A DNA stretch of 64,000 nucleotides, from positions 62,001 through 126,000 of the forward strand of contig CAWIHS010000006.1 of NCBI GenBank assembly GCA_963836005.1, written 5' to 3'. This document shows positions 52,619 through 60,750 of this stretch, piece by piece (position 1 is the first letter of the stretch; every line of letters begins with the position of its first letter). The DNA comes from CAWIHS01 sp963836005. GTDB taxonomy: Bacteria > Pseudomonadota > Gammaproteobacteria > GRL18. Position numbers and translations under genes: made by a program. Under the pieces are notes generated by a model. It was not told where the DNA came from. It was given only the letters and a program-made list of their open reading frames with translations, and searched no databases.

Positions 52619-53008
52619 ATGTATGGGCTTGAAGTAACTTTAAACGGCAGTATGGAAGCAGCAGAACAAAAAACTATTGCTGCATTAAAAGAAGAGGGTT
52701 TCGGGGTATTAACCGAGATTGATGTCAAAGCTGTATTGAAGAAAAAAATTGATGTCGATCGCCGACCCTACAAAATTCTGGGTGCCTGCAATCCCGTGAT
52801 TGCTAATGAAGTATTAAACCTGGAAGCTGATGTAGGACTGCTGCTGCCCTGTAACGTTGTGTTGCGTGAAGAGGAAGATGGCCGCATAACAGTTTCCATG
52901 ATAGATCCACAGGCGATGTTTACTGTGGTTGATAATCCGGCAGTGGCAGACATAGTTGCAGATGTCAAAGCACGTTTTGAGCGCATTATGAGTGCCATTA
53001 GCGCCTGA
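52619..53008 (+). CDS. DUF302-family protein
   Basis: A 129-aa soluble protein of the DUF302 family. The pattern TVNG-like opening, EEGFGVLTEIDVKAVLKKKIDVDRRPYKILGACNPVIANEVL (about residues 27-68) and GLLLPCNVVLREEEDGRITVSMIDP (about 77-100) is diagnostic, with conserved Cys in GACNP and LPCNV. The role of the family is not firmly known; it often appears near redox or sulfur genes. ATG 52619 follows a clear GAGGAAATAAT site. It converges on the folate enzyme gene. Confidence 0.92.
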   Translation: MYGLEVTLNGSMEAAEQKTIAALKEEGFGVLTEIDVKAVLKKKIDVDRRPYKILGACNPVIANEVLNLEADVGLLLPCNVVLREEEDGRITVSMIDPQAMFTVVDNPAVADIVADVKARFERIMSAISA

Positions 53009-53030
53009 GCTCTGATTTTGTAATCATTCG

Positions 53031-53684
53031 TTATTTAAAATAGCGAAGTTCCTGCTCTGTTACAATGGCATGCAGAGGAACATCCCAGGCTTGTCGCTGC
53101 AGTTTGTCTTCTTTCTGTATGCCGTGGGCAATACCGACAAAGCGGGGTTTTATGATAGTTTTTTGTCTATGCTGGCCCTGTTCTGATCTGGGCAGCAGGT
53201 GCTGCAGAGCCCGGTCATAATAACCTCCACCCATGCCGATACGATTGCCGTTATTATCAAAGCCTACCAGTGGTGCAAGAATTAGATCCATCTGAACAGC
53301 GCTTTTGAGCTGACGGCGTTGATAAATCGGCTCATTAATAGCGAAACAGTTTTTCCTCATTTTGGTGGCGGGATGATAAGGCGCAAATTTTATGATGGCA
53401 TCACGCTTTGAAACTATAACCGGCAGGTATATTTTTTTACCCTTATTCACGGTCTGGAAAAGATTCCCGATTAGAGGTTTAAGATCTACTTCACCATCAC
53501 TGGCCAGATAGAGTGCAATATGTCTGGAATGCTTAAAAAACCGTGCATGTAGAATACGTCGAGTGATTCTGTGCGAATGCCGGTGCTGCTCAATAACAGA
53601 CAGATGGCGGCGTTTTTCTCTTAATCGCTGGCGTATTTGAAGGGAGCTGGAAACCAGAGGGTTCAAAATGAGTATTACCAGCAA
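53031..53684 (-). CDS. fau: 5-formyltetrahydrofolate cyclo-ligase
   Basis: Converts 5-formyltetrahydrofolate to 5,10-methenyltetrahydrofolate with ATP. The 217-aa protein has the basic N-terminal RQRLREKRRHL segment, HIALYLASDGEVDLKPLI (about residue 54) and the diagnostic LVGFDNNGNRIGMGGGYYDRAL (about 140-160). In E. coli the same gene follows zapA and 6S RNA, exactly as here on the minus strand. It may be co-transcribed with or processed from the 6S RNA transcript. The first 10-15 residues look poorly conserved, so the true start could be slightly later. Confidence 0.93.
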   Translation of the reverse strand: MLVILILNPLVSSSLQIRQRLREKRRHLSVIEQHRHSHRITRRILHARFFKHSRHIALYLASDGEVDLKPLIGNLFQTVNKGKKIYLPVIVSKRDAIIKFAPYHPATKMRKNCFAINEPIYQRRQLKSAVQMDLILAPLVGFDNNGNRIGMGGGYYDRALQHLLPRSEQGQHRQKTIIKPRFVGIAHGIQKEDKLQRQAWDVPLHAIVTEQELRYFK

Positions 53685-53715
53685 TGAAAAAAGAAGTCTT
53701 GGTCAAATATAGGGC

Positions 53716-53899
53716 GGAAGACCACCTGTACCGTCGCAAACTTTCGCTCTCGAACCTATCGGTTCAAGTGGGGATAGGACTGATAAATCAGGCTCTCTGC
53801 TAAAAGCAGATATGCACACATTATCAGGAGCACATCCCCGGGGTAAAAGATTACGGCTCAAGAAGTACCCGGTTGCAAACCTGAACAGGCAGAACTTCC
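53716..53899 (-). ncRNA. ssrS: 6S RNA (regulator of RNA polymerase sigma70 holoenzyme)
   Basis: Read on the minus strand, the region between zapA and fau resembles E. coli 6S RNA. GGAAG and GCCTGT at the 5' end pair with ACAGGTGG and CTTCC at the 3' end. TTGCAACCGGGTACTTCTTGAGCC and the later CTTGAACCGATAGGTTC and GCGACGG match conserved 6S segments in order. The length of about 184 nt equals that of E. coli. The RNA binds RNA polymerase in stationary phase and mimics an open promoter. Ends are set by pairing and may be off by a few bases. Confidence 0.88.
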
Positions 53900-54047
53900 A
53901 TTGAACTCAATATCAGTGTAAAACAGCATTTAGATAATAATAGCATAAAACTCAGTGCTCATGCATTAGCTAAATCATCAGTTGTTAACAATGTAACGTA
54001 AAAAATTTAAATGATCAATCGCAGGGTAGTCGCAGGGCGAGCTGATT

Positions 54048-54362
54048 TCAGGCAATTTCCAGTTGTTTAGAGGAATTAACAGTACTGTCGACTTTTGTTC
54101 TTATTTTTTTAATCTGCTGAGTTATGTGACTGGTATCTGCGGTTTGCTGTTCCTGTTGTAAAAGCTCGTGAGCAAGGTTCAGAGCGGCCATAACGGCTAT
54201 CCGGTCACTGCCAATGACTTTTCCGCTGGAGCGTATTTCATGCATTTTATCGTTCAGCAGTGCAGCTGATTGTTCCAGGCTTTCTTTATGGTTGGATGCG
54301 CAGGCAATACGGTATTCCTTTTCAAGGATCTTTACGCTTACCGGGATGATTTCTTCCTTCAT
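54048..54362 (-). CDS. zapA: Cell division protein ZapA
   Basis: FtsZ-ring associated protein of 104 aa. VSVKILEKEYRIACASNHKESLEQSAALLNDKMHEIR (about residues 8-45) is the ZapA head domain and DRIAVMAALNLAHELL (about 53-68) begins the coiled coil. It bundles FtsZ filaments during division. Its start overlaps the stop of the upstream ZapB-like gene by one base. 6S RNA lies downstream, as in E. coli. Confidence 0.94.
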   Translation of the reverse strand: MKEEIIPVSVKILEKEYRIACASNHKESLEQSAALLNDKMHEIRSSGKVIGSDRIAVMAALNLAHELLQQEQQTADTSHITQQIKKIRTKVDSTVNSSKQLEIA

Positions 54363-54592
54363 CAGTTAGTCTCCATGGATTTCAGTCGGTTGATAATACT
54401 TTCCACGCGCGTTCGCGCCAGTTCGTTTTTTTCCATAAGCCGGGCGCGTTCAATCTGCAGGTATTCCTGTTGAGAACGTAATTGACTGTTTTCATTTTTC
54501 AGCTGATCAATGGTGTTAAGTAAGACATCAACACTTTCATCTAGGAGTTTTAGCTCAATTTCAGTTTCGCTGGATGCGGCATGTTCTGTCAT
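54362..54592 (-). CDS. Small coiled-coil protein (TIGR02449/ZapB-like)
   Basis: A 76-aa, almost wholly coiled-coil protein: ELKLLDESVDVLLNTIDQLKNENSQLRSQQEYLQIERARLMEKNELARTRVESII. Proteins of this kind often precede zapA in gammaproteobacteria and are thought to work with the FtsZ ring. I chose ATG 54592; a TTG at 54619 would add nine residues. It is divergent from ygfB, with a 180-base gap that should hold both promoters. Confidence 0.88.
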   Translation of the reverse strand: MTEHAASSETEIELKLLDESVDVLLNTIDQLKNENSQLRSQQEYLQIERARLMEKNELARTRVESIINRLKSMETN

Positions 54593-54773
54593 GGAGTATG
54601 AGTACCTGTTAACTAACAAATAGGATTAAATAATTCTTTTAAATAATTACTACATCTTAAAATGCCTTTATACGTTGGTCAATATTTAAACCTTAATAAC
54701 GAAATCGATTTCACTGATAATTAGGTTATAATTCATTATAAGAGTGATTTTTTTGAAACAGGTAACATTTTTT

Positions 54774-55403
54774 ATGTCGTCTTATCTAGACTTACAACAA
54801 TTAATCGGAGCTTTGCAGGTTTTCGGGATTGAAGCTTCACCTTATGAACTACATGGTACACTCTGTGGTTTATTATGCATTAATCCTGACGCCAGTGTGT
54901 CCAATTGGCTGAGTTTATTAACACAAGGCCAGATCGATGAGCGGGCAACTGAACCGTCAGCTCAGCTGCTCACACAGCTGTATACCGAGACCGTCTCTGC
55001 TTTAGCAGATAATTCGCTAGATTTTTATCCGTTATTAACGGAAAATAAAGAATATAGTGTGCAGCTGCATAGTATAGCACAATGGTCCCAGGGTTTCCTT
55101 CTGGGGCTGGCGGGGATAAAAAGTTTTGCTGCTTACCCTGCTGAAGTGAAGGAGTTTGTCACAGATATTACTGCAATTTCACAGGCAGAGGATTATGAAT
55201 TAGCCGGTGATGAAAGTGATGAGGAGACAATTATGCAGCTGATCGAATTTATTCGTATAGGGGTGCTGCTGGTTAATGAGGAAATGAATCCTCTCAGACT
55301 GCCCATTAAACTTCCTGAAGATGAAAGCTATGCGGATTTACCAGATGACAGCTCTTTTCTGGATTCAGGCTGCTCAAGTGCAAATGATTATAGCAAACAC
55401 TAA
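54774..55403 (+). CDS. ygfB: UPF0149 / YgfB-family protein
   Basis: A 209-aa protein of the YgfB/YecA family. EASPYELHGTLCGLLCINPDAS (about residues 17-38) and the C-terminal EEMNPLRLP segment are typical. ATG 54774 has a ribosome site (ACAGGTAAC) and is better than an upstream ATG at 54744. In Pseudomonas YgfB has been linked to control of the AmpC pathway, but a general role is not settled. It leads the ygfB-pepP-ubiH-ubiI group, the gammaproteobacterial order. Confidence 0.92.
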   Translation: MSSYLDLQQLIGALQVFGIEASPYELHGTLCGLLCINPDASVSNWLSLLTQGQIDERATEPSAQLLTQLYTETVSALADNSLDFYPLLTENKEYSVQLHSIAQWSQGFLLGLAGIKSFAAYPAEVKEFVTDITAISQAEDYELAGDESDEETIMQLIEFIRIGVLLVNEEMNPLRLPIKLPEDESYADLPDDSSFLDSGCSSANDYSKH

Positions 55404-55428
55404 AGCTTCATTGACAAAACAAATTTAA

Positions 55429-56937
55429 ATGACCGATCAAAAAGAATTTGCAAGACGCAGGAAACATCTGATGCAGGAATTGGGCAGGGATGGTATTGCC
55501 ATACTTCCTACGTCCATGGAACAGGTGCGCAACCGTGATGTGAATTATCCGTTCCGGGCTGACAGTGATTTTGCTTATTTAACCAATTTCTGGGAGCCTG
55601 AAGCGGTGCTGGTGCTGGTTCCCGGTCGCAAGCATGGTGAGTATATCCTGTTTTGCCGGGAAGAAGATGAACAGCACGAAATCTGGCATGGCCGCAGGGC
55701 TGGTCAGGCTGGAGCGATTGAAATATTTGGTGCGGATGATTCTTTTCCAGTCAGTGATATTGATGAGATTCTGCCGGGTCTACTGGAAAATAAGCACCGG
55801 GTCTTTTATAACATGGGCGTGCATGCTGATTTTGATCAGCGTTTGCTGGGCTGGATCCATCAATTGAAACAAAAGGGCCGGGCTGGCGTTAGTGCTCCGG
55901 GAGAGTTTGTGGCCCTGGATCATTATTTACAGGAAATGCGCCTGTTCAAATCAGCTTTTGAAATAAAAATGATGAAAAAAGCGGCCCAGGCCTCTGTCAG
56001 TGCTCATCAACGGGCAATGCAATCCTGCCGTCCAGGCCTCTATGAATATCATATTGAAGCTGAATTGATGCATGAATTTATGCAGTTTGGCTGTCGTGCA
56101 GAGGCTTATCCATCCATTGTTGGTGGTGGTGAAAATGGCTGTATTCTGCATTACACGGAGAATAATGCCGTATTGAAAAATGGAGATTTGCTGCTCATTG
56201 ACGCGGGTGCAGAGTATCAGGGGTATGCTGCGGATATCACCCGCACTTTTCCTGTTAATGGACGTTTTTCGCCACAACAAAAGGCTTTATATGAAGTGGT
56301 TCTGGAAGCGCAATTGGCTGCTATAGATGCTGTAAAGCCAGGTAATAGCTGGGATGCACCTCATAGTGCTGCGGTCAGGAAGTTGACCAGAGGTCTGATA
56401 AAACTGGGATTATTAAAAGGTCGAGTTGATAAATTGATCAGGGACGAGGCTTATAAACCTTTTTATATGCATCGTACCGGCCACTGGCTCGGGCTGGATG
56501 TGCATGATGTCGGTGATTATAAAGTTGACAATCACTGGCGAATACTGGAACCCGGCATGGTACTGACAGTGGAACCCGGCCTTTATATTGCTAAAAATCC
56601 TCAGGTGGACAAACAATGGTGGGATATTGGTATTCGTATCGAGGATGATGTTCGGGTCACTCGGACGGGGCATGAAGTGTTAACTGCCAGGGCACCCAAG
56701 ACTGTCGAGGAGATTGAAACTATCATGCAGAGCAGCCGGACGGCAAGTGAATCACTGGAGCCTCCGGTGAGGATAAAAAAATCTGCCGCGAAACAGGCTG
56801 AGCCAGCAATAGGAACGCGGCGAAGCGTGGTAAAAAAAACGCGCGCAAAAAAATCTTCTGACAAAGATACCAGGCAGGCCAATAAGGCTCAGGCAAAAAA
56901 GGCTGCAGGCCGAGCTGATAAAAAGAGAAAAACCTGA
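55429..56937 (+). CDS. pepP: Xaa-Pro aminopeptidase with basic C-terminal tail
   Basis: Metal-dependent aminopeptidase P of 502 aa. It removes N-terminal residues before proline. The metal ligands are visible in LLIDAGAEYQGYAADITRTF (about residues 253-272), HRTGHWLGLDVHD (about 348), VEPGLY and GIRIEDDV. E. coli PepP is about 440 aa. Here about 55 extra residues after the catalytic domain are very rich in Lys and Ala (VRIKKSAAKQ, VVKKTRAKKSSDKD, KAQAKKAAGRADKKRKT), like a histone H1-type tail. The stop overlaps the ubiH ATG by one base. Confidence 0.94.
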   Translation: MTDQKEFARRRKHLMQELGRDGIAILPTSMEQVRNRDVNYPFRADSDFAYLTNFWEPEAVLVLVPGRKHGEYILFCREEDEQHEIWHGRRAGQAGAIEIFGADDSFPVSDIDEILPGLLENKHRVFYNMGVHADFDQRLLGWIHQLKQKGRAGVSAPGEFVALDHYLQEMRLFKSAFEIKMMKKAAQASVSAHQRAMQSCRPGLYEYHIEAELMHEFMQFGCRAEAYPSIVGGGENGCILHYTENNAVLKNGDLLLIDAGAEYQGYAADITRTFPVNGRFSPQQKALYEVVLEAQLAAIDAVKPGNSWDAPHSAAVRKLTRGLIKLGLLKGRVDKLIRDEAYKPFYMHRTGHWLGLDVHDVGDYKVDNHWRILEPGMVLTVEPGLYIAKNPQVDKQWWDIGIRIEDDVRVTRTGHEVLTARAPKTVEEIETIMQSSRTASESLEPPVRIKKSAAKQAEPAIGTRRSVVKKTRAKKSSDKDTRQANKAQAKKAAGRADKKRKT

Positions 56938-58226
56938 TGAGCAAGTCGTTTGATGTGATCATTGTAGGTGGCGGTCTGGCTGGGGCAAGCATGGCGCTGG
57001 CGCTGGCGCCTCTGTCACTGAAAATTGCCGTGATAGAAGCTCACCCTTATCAACAGGAAAACACTCAGCCCAGTTTCGATGACCGATGTCTGGCATTATC
57101 CTATGCTTCCAGGCAAATATATAATGCAATAGGGATCTGGCCTGAACTGCTACAGCGCGAAGGTGATGACCTGGCGGCTATAAAAAAAATCCATGTGTCA
57201 GACCAGGGGCATTGGGGCGCAACCCGTATCGATCACCAGCAGGAAGGAGTTGAGGCGCTCGGTTATGTAGTAAAAAGTCGTGTCATAGGTGAGGTTCTGG
57301 TGAAAAAAATGGCTCACTATCCTAACCTCACTCTGTTTTGTCCAGCACGGATCAAACAGCTAGAAACGACTGCAGACAATGTGCGGGTGGTGTTAAGCGA
57401 TGCAGACACTGAAACACAGCAATTAACTGCAGACTTGCTGATTATCTCAGATGGTGCCAATTCCCAGACCCGTGAGCAGCTGGGAATACGTGTTAATCAG
57501 CGTTCCTACGCTCAAACGGCTATTATTGCCAACATTGAAACTGAATTGCCTCATCACGGAGTTGCCTATGAACGCTTCACTCCGACCGGTCCTCTGGCTG
57601 TATTGCCCCTGACTCGAAATCACTGCTCTGTGGTCTGGACGGCTCGAGATGATCAGGTGGAAAAAATAATGGAGCTGGATAACAAACAGTTTATTCAGAC
57701 CTTGCAGCAGCGGTTTGGTTTTCGACTTGGGGAAATCACCAGAGCAGGGCGAAGAATAAGCTATCCTCTGAGTTTAATGACCATAGATAATCAGACTCTG
57801 GCGCAGACTCAGAGAATTGCTCTGATAGGCAATGCAGCTCATGGAGTACATCCAGTAGCAGGCCAGGGCTTTAACCTTGGCTTGCGTGACATAGCCGCAC
57901 TGTCGCAATTGATTGCAGCTGAGTGCTATGATGATTCACTACAGGGAAAATCTGCTCAATGTGACTGCGGCAATGAACGATTATTGCAGCAATACTGGGA
58001 CGGGCGACAGGCCGATATCAAACAGGTGACGACTATTACGGATACCCTGATAAAATTATTCTCTAACAATAGTTCCTTGCTGGCTATCCTGAGAAACAGT
58101 GGTATGGTGCTGGCTGATCTCATCCCCCCCCTGAAGCATGCAATAGCCTCAGAAGCCATGGGCCTGGGGATGCTGCAGGGCCAGTTAAGCAAAATGGCTG
58201 CGGGACAATCCATCTATAAAAAATAA
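56937..58226 (+). CDS. ubiH: 2-octaprenyl-6-methoxyphenol hydroxylase UbiH
   Basis: FAD monooxygenase of ubiquinone synthesis, 429 aa. The FAD-binding VIIVGGGLAGASMALAL (about residues 6-22), the DG motif LLIISDGANSQTREQLGI (about 170-187) and LIGNAAHGVHPVAGQGFNLGLRDIAAL (about 297-323) are those of UbiH/F. It acts at the inner membrane in the Ubi complex. It is coupled to pepP by a one-base overlap. Its stop codon TAA is part of the 8-bp target duplication of a repeat inserted directly behind it. Confidence 0.92.
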   Translation: MSKSFDVIIVGGGLAGASMALALAPLSLKIAVIEAHPYQQENTQPSFDDRCLALSYASRQIYNAIGIWPELLQREGDDLAAIKKIHVSDQGHWGATRIDHQQEGVEALGYVVKSRVIGEVLVKKMAHYPNLTLFCPARIKQLETTADNVRVVLSDADTETQQLTADLLIISDGANSQTREQLGIRVNQRSYAQTAIIANIETELPHHGVAYERFTPTGPLAVLPLTRNHCSVVWTARDDQVEKIMELDNKQFIQTLQQRFGFRLGEITRAGRRISYPLSLMTIDNQTLAQTQRIALIGNAAHGVHPVAGQGFNLGLRDIAALSQLIAAECYDDSLQGKSAQCDCGNERLLQQYWDGRQADIKQVTTITDTLIKLFSNNSSLLAILRNSGMVLADLIPPLKHAIASEAMGLGMLQGQLSKMAAGQSIYKK

Positions 58227-58383
58227 GGTTCTTCACAAAAATGCGTACTTTCCAGGTAAAAATACTCTCGCAACTCTGATATAGTTGAGTTACCTATACT
58301 ATCTGTACGCTATGTTCCTTCCCCCTCAGATGGGGAAGGAGCAGAGCTTTTTTCAAATCAAGTACGCAATAATGTGAAGAGCC
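58227..58383. mobile_element. 157-bp MITE-like element, type C (ISL3-like ends)
   Basis: Terminal repeats begin GGTTCTTCACA with TGCGTACTT inside (left), and the right end is the near reverse complement AAGTACGCAATAATGTGAAG then AGCC. An exact 8-bp duplication AAAAATAA flanks it (58219-58226 and 58384-58391). The core has a CTTCCCC/GGGGAAG hairpin. It inserted immediately after ubiH without damaging it. The GGxTCTT ends and 8-bp duplication are like ISL3-family elements. Confidence 0.87.
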
Positions 58384-58393
58384 AAAAATAATG

Positions 58394-58546
58394 GCAACGT
58401 TCAACGTATCCAGGATGCTCTACCAGTGATGGCTGTCAGGTATTGATTGGCTCACTTGGGAAAGGCCGGTTATGCATGGAGCAATCATCTGTCTTTCTCA
58501 AACAACTGACCGCCATTACAGTCTTCAAAAGACTCTGAATAACTGT
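58394..58546. mobile_element. Degenerate type A MITE-like repeat
   Basis: The left end GCAACGTTCAACGTA and right end CTCTGAATAACTGT resemble type A termini. ATGCATGGAGCAATCATCTG resembles the internal GCAGGAGCAATCATCTG module of the copy at 8.9 kb. It directly follows the type C element. No duplication was found. Together the two elements fill the gap between ubiH and ubiI. Confidence 0.45.
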
Positions 58547-58643
58547 AAATAACGATTGTTTCATCTGCGGCTAAGTAATTTTTCAGGTTTATTTAATGCT
58601 CCATGCACGCAAAGGCAAGCAGAAATCCACAGAGGTTTTAGTT

Positions 58644-59876
58644 ATGGCAAAAGATAACATCAAACACTATGATATCATCATTGTCGGGGGTGGTATGGTG
58701 GGAGCCACGCTGGCCTGTGCACTGGCTGATTCGACCCTCAAAATTGCATTGTTTGAAGCGCATGAGATGGATTTTAACTGGCCGCAAGGCAGTCATGATA
58801 TTCGTGTCAGCGCAGTGACTCATGCTACACAGCACATCTTTGAGAATATTGGCGCCTGGGAGAGTATGCAGCAGGATGGAGCGGCAGCCTACACGCAAAT
58901 GCACGTCTGGGATGCGACTGGTCAGGGTGAGATCCATTTTAATAGTGTTGATGTCGGGCGGGCGAATCTGGGCTATATCATTGAAAATCGTATCATTCAG
59001 AAAGCAGTGATAAAGCGGCTTGAAGAGCTTGAGCAGGTTGATTTACTGGTGCCGGTTAAATTGTCCGAACTGCAATTTGAGGATGACGGTGTACTGCTGA
59101 CTACGGATTCAAATCTGCACTATAAAGCCAGTTTGCTGGTGGGTGCCGACGGAGCCAATTCATGGGTACGCCAGCAGGCCGGCATTACGCTGCATACCTG
59201 GGCTTACCATCAATCAGCTGTTGTCTGCAGTGTCAAAACTTCAGCAGCCAATCAGCAAGCCTGCTGGCAGCAATTTATGCCTGACGGCCCGCTGGCTTTT
59301 TTACCCCTGGCTGATGGTCAGAGTTCTATCGTCTGGTCCACCACTGAAGAGCGGGCCCGGTTATTGCTGATGATGGATGATAGTGATTTTAATCATGAGC
59401 TGCAAATGGCCTTTGGCAGTACTCTGGGCCGAATCACTGTCACTTCTGTAAGAGGCGCATTTCCATTACGTCTTAGACATGCCAGACAATATGTTAAAGA
59501 ACATCTGGCGCTCATAGGTGATGCTGCTCATACCATACATCCGCTAGCTGGTCAGGGCGTAAATCTGGGGCTGCTGGATGCTGCGGTACTGGCTGAGGAG
59601 ATCCTCAGAGCCCATCACCGGCATAGAAAGGTCGGCGCAATGGATAACCTCAGACGCTACGAGCGCCGCCGCAAAGGGGATAACATTGCCATGCTGGCTG
59701 CTATGGACGGTTTTAAACGCTTATTTAGTAATGATATTGGGCCGTTGAAACGGGTTCGTAATGCGGGCCTGAATCTGGCGGATCATATGGGGCCAGTCAA
59801 AAACAGACTGATAAAACAGGCAATGGGACTGGTGGGTGAATTACCTCAACTGGCCCGATTTAAAACCGGGCAGTAA
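58644..59876 (+). CDS. ubiI: UbiI/VisC-like ubiquinone biosynthesis hydroxylase
   Basis: FAD monooxygenase of 410 aa, paralogous to UbiH. The FAD fold is IIIVGGGMVGATLACAL (about residues 12-28). GADGANSWVRQQAGI (about 165) and ALIGDAAHTIHPLAGQGVNLGLLDAAVLA (about 288-316) are conserved. E. coli UbiI hydroxylates the ring at C5, and this is the likely role given the ygfB-pepP-ubiH-ubiI order; UbiF or UbiH-like specificity is possible. ATG 58644 has an AGAGG site. Two repeats separate it from ubiH, so it may now have an altered promoter. A terminator follows. Confidence 0.87.
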   Translation: MAKDNIKHYDIIIVGGGMVGATLACALADSTLKIALFEAHEMDFNWPQGSHDIRVSAVTHATQHIFENIGAWESMQQDGAAAYTQMHVWDATGQGEIHFNSVDVGRANLGYIIENRIIQKAVIKRLEELEQVDLLVPVKLSELQFEDDGVLLTTDSNLHYKASLLVGADGANSWVRQQAGITLHTWAYHQSAVVCSVKTSAANQQACWQQFMPDGPLAFLPLADGQSSIVWSTTEERARLLLMMDDSDFNHELQMAFGSTLGRITVTSVRGAFPLRLRHARQYVKEHLALIGDAAHTIHPLAGQGVNLGLLDAAVLAEEILRAHHRHRKVGAMDNLRRYERRRKGDNIAMLAAMDGFKRLFSNDIGPLKRVRNAGLNLADHMGPVKNRLIKQAMGLVGELPQLARFKTGQ

Positions 59877-59887
59877 GTCAAATTTCT

Positions 59888-59929
59888 CAGGCTGGATTTG
59901 GCTATCACGAATCCAGCCTGTATTTTTTA
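59888..59929 (+). terminator. Rho-independent terminator
   Basis: Stem CAGGCTGGATT (59888-59898) pairs with AATCCAGCCTG (59910-59920), followed by TATTTTTTATTT. It ends the ubi operon. Confidence 0.88.
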
Positions 59930-59966
59930 TTTAATTGAGGCACTGAAGAACGCAGCTTAGCCTGTA

Positions 59967-60575
59967 TTAGCCTGCAACGGATTTCTGGATCAGCGGCACC
60001 AGCGGTTCAGGGAGCTTGATCTTACCCGAAAGAGCGAACTGATGAGCCTCATCAGTCATTTTGCGCCAGGTTTTTCTGATGATATCAATCCACTTGGCTT
60101 CATCATATTCAGGGTGCTTGTCCGCAAAGGGCTGCATATAATATTCAATAAATACCAGTCCACTGATATCTTCCAGCAATTGAGTATCTTTATTGGTCTT
60201 CAGTGATTTTTTGCCAATGGCTTTTTTTACCCGCTCGATTACGTTTTCGTCATAACCCGCCTGAGTCATTAATTTTGCAGCAGTTTCAGCATGAAAGGTG
60301 TACAGACCGGTACGCCATTGGTGATATCCCTTGCGATCCATAGGATAATCTTCGCGGGGCGATTTCCAGCGCTGTATATGCTGGGCATGAATGGCCAGCT
60401 TGGCCGCATCGTCAGCATCAGGCTTATAACGCCGCAGCATGTCAGTCATGCGATGTGAGTAAAGTAGTTCTTTTGGCCAGTTCTTGCCCTCGGCAGTTTC
60501 CTGGTTTGGGTCTTCGTTATTGGCTGCATCAAAAAGTTCAATGGTTTTTTTGAATAAATCCTGTGCTTCGGTCAT
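59967..60575 (-). CDS. DUF4202-family protein
   Basis: A 202-aa soluble protein. The pattern YSHRMTDMLRRYKPDADDAAKLAIHAQHIQRWKSPREDYPMDRKGYHQWRTGLYTFHAETAAKLM (about residues 38-105) has conserved His residues (HRM, HAQHIQRW, FHAE) and Asp, looking like an HD-type metal site. This is the DUF4202 signature. Function is unknown; a phosphohydrolase-like activity is a guess from the His/Asp spacing. ATG 60575 was preferred over an upstream in-frame start at 60611. It lies between convergent and co-directional neighbours as a single gene. Confidence 0.88.
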   Translation of the reverse strand: MTEAQDLFKKTIELFDAANNEDPNQETAEGKNWPKELLYSHRMTDMLRRYKPDADDAAKLAIHAQHIQRWKSPREDYPMDRKGYHQWRTGLYTFHAETAAKLMTQAGYDENVIERVKKAIGKKSLKTNKDTQLLEDISGLVFIEYYMQPFADKHPEYDEAKWIDIIRKTWRKMTDEAHQFALSGKIKLPEPLVPLIQKSVAG

Positions 60576-60750
60576 AAATCTTGCTCCAGACGTTAAAATA
60601 TCAACTACCACATAGTATTTACTGTCTGGGATTTCAAGGTTAACGGGTTAATCGGCTGTTTTCCAGTCAGGGTACCTCTGGCATATAATAAGTGTGATGC
60701 ATGATTTCAATATGAGCTGGTGTGGACAAAATAATAGCTTGCATAATGTC

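Noticed and set aside
53701..53710. 6S RNA might extend to the fau start.
   Set aside because: End pairing (GGAAG with CTTCC) sets the 3' end at 53716. Sequence beyond it lacks a pairing partner on the 5' side.
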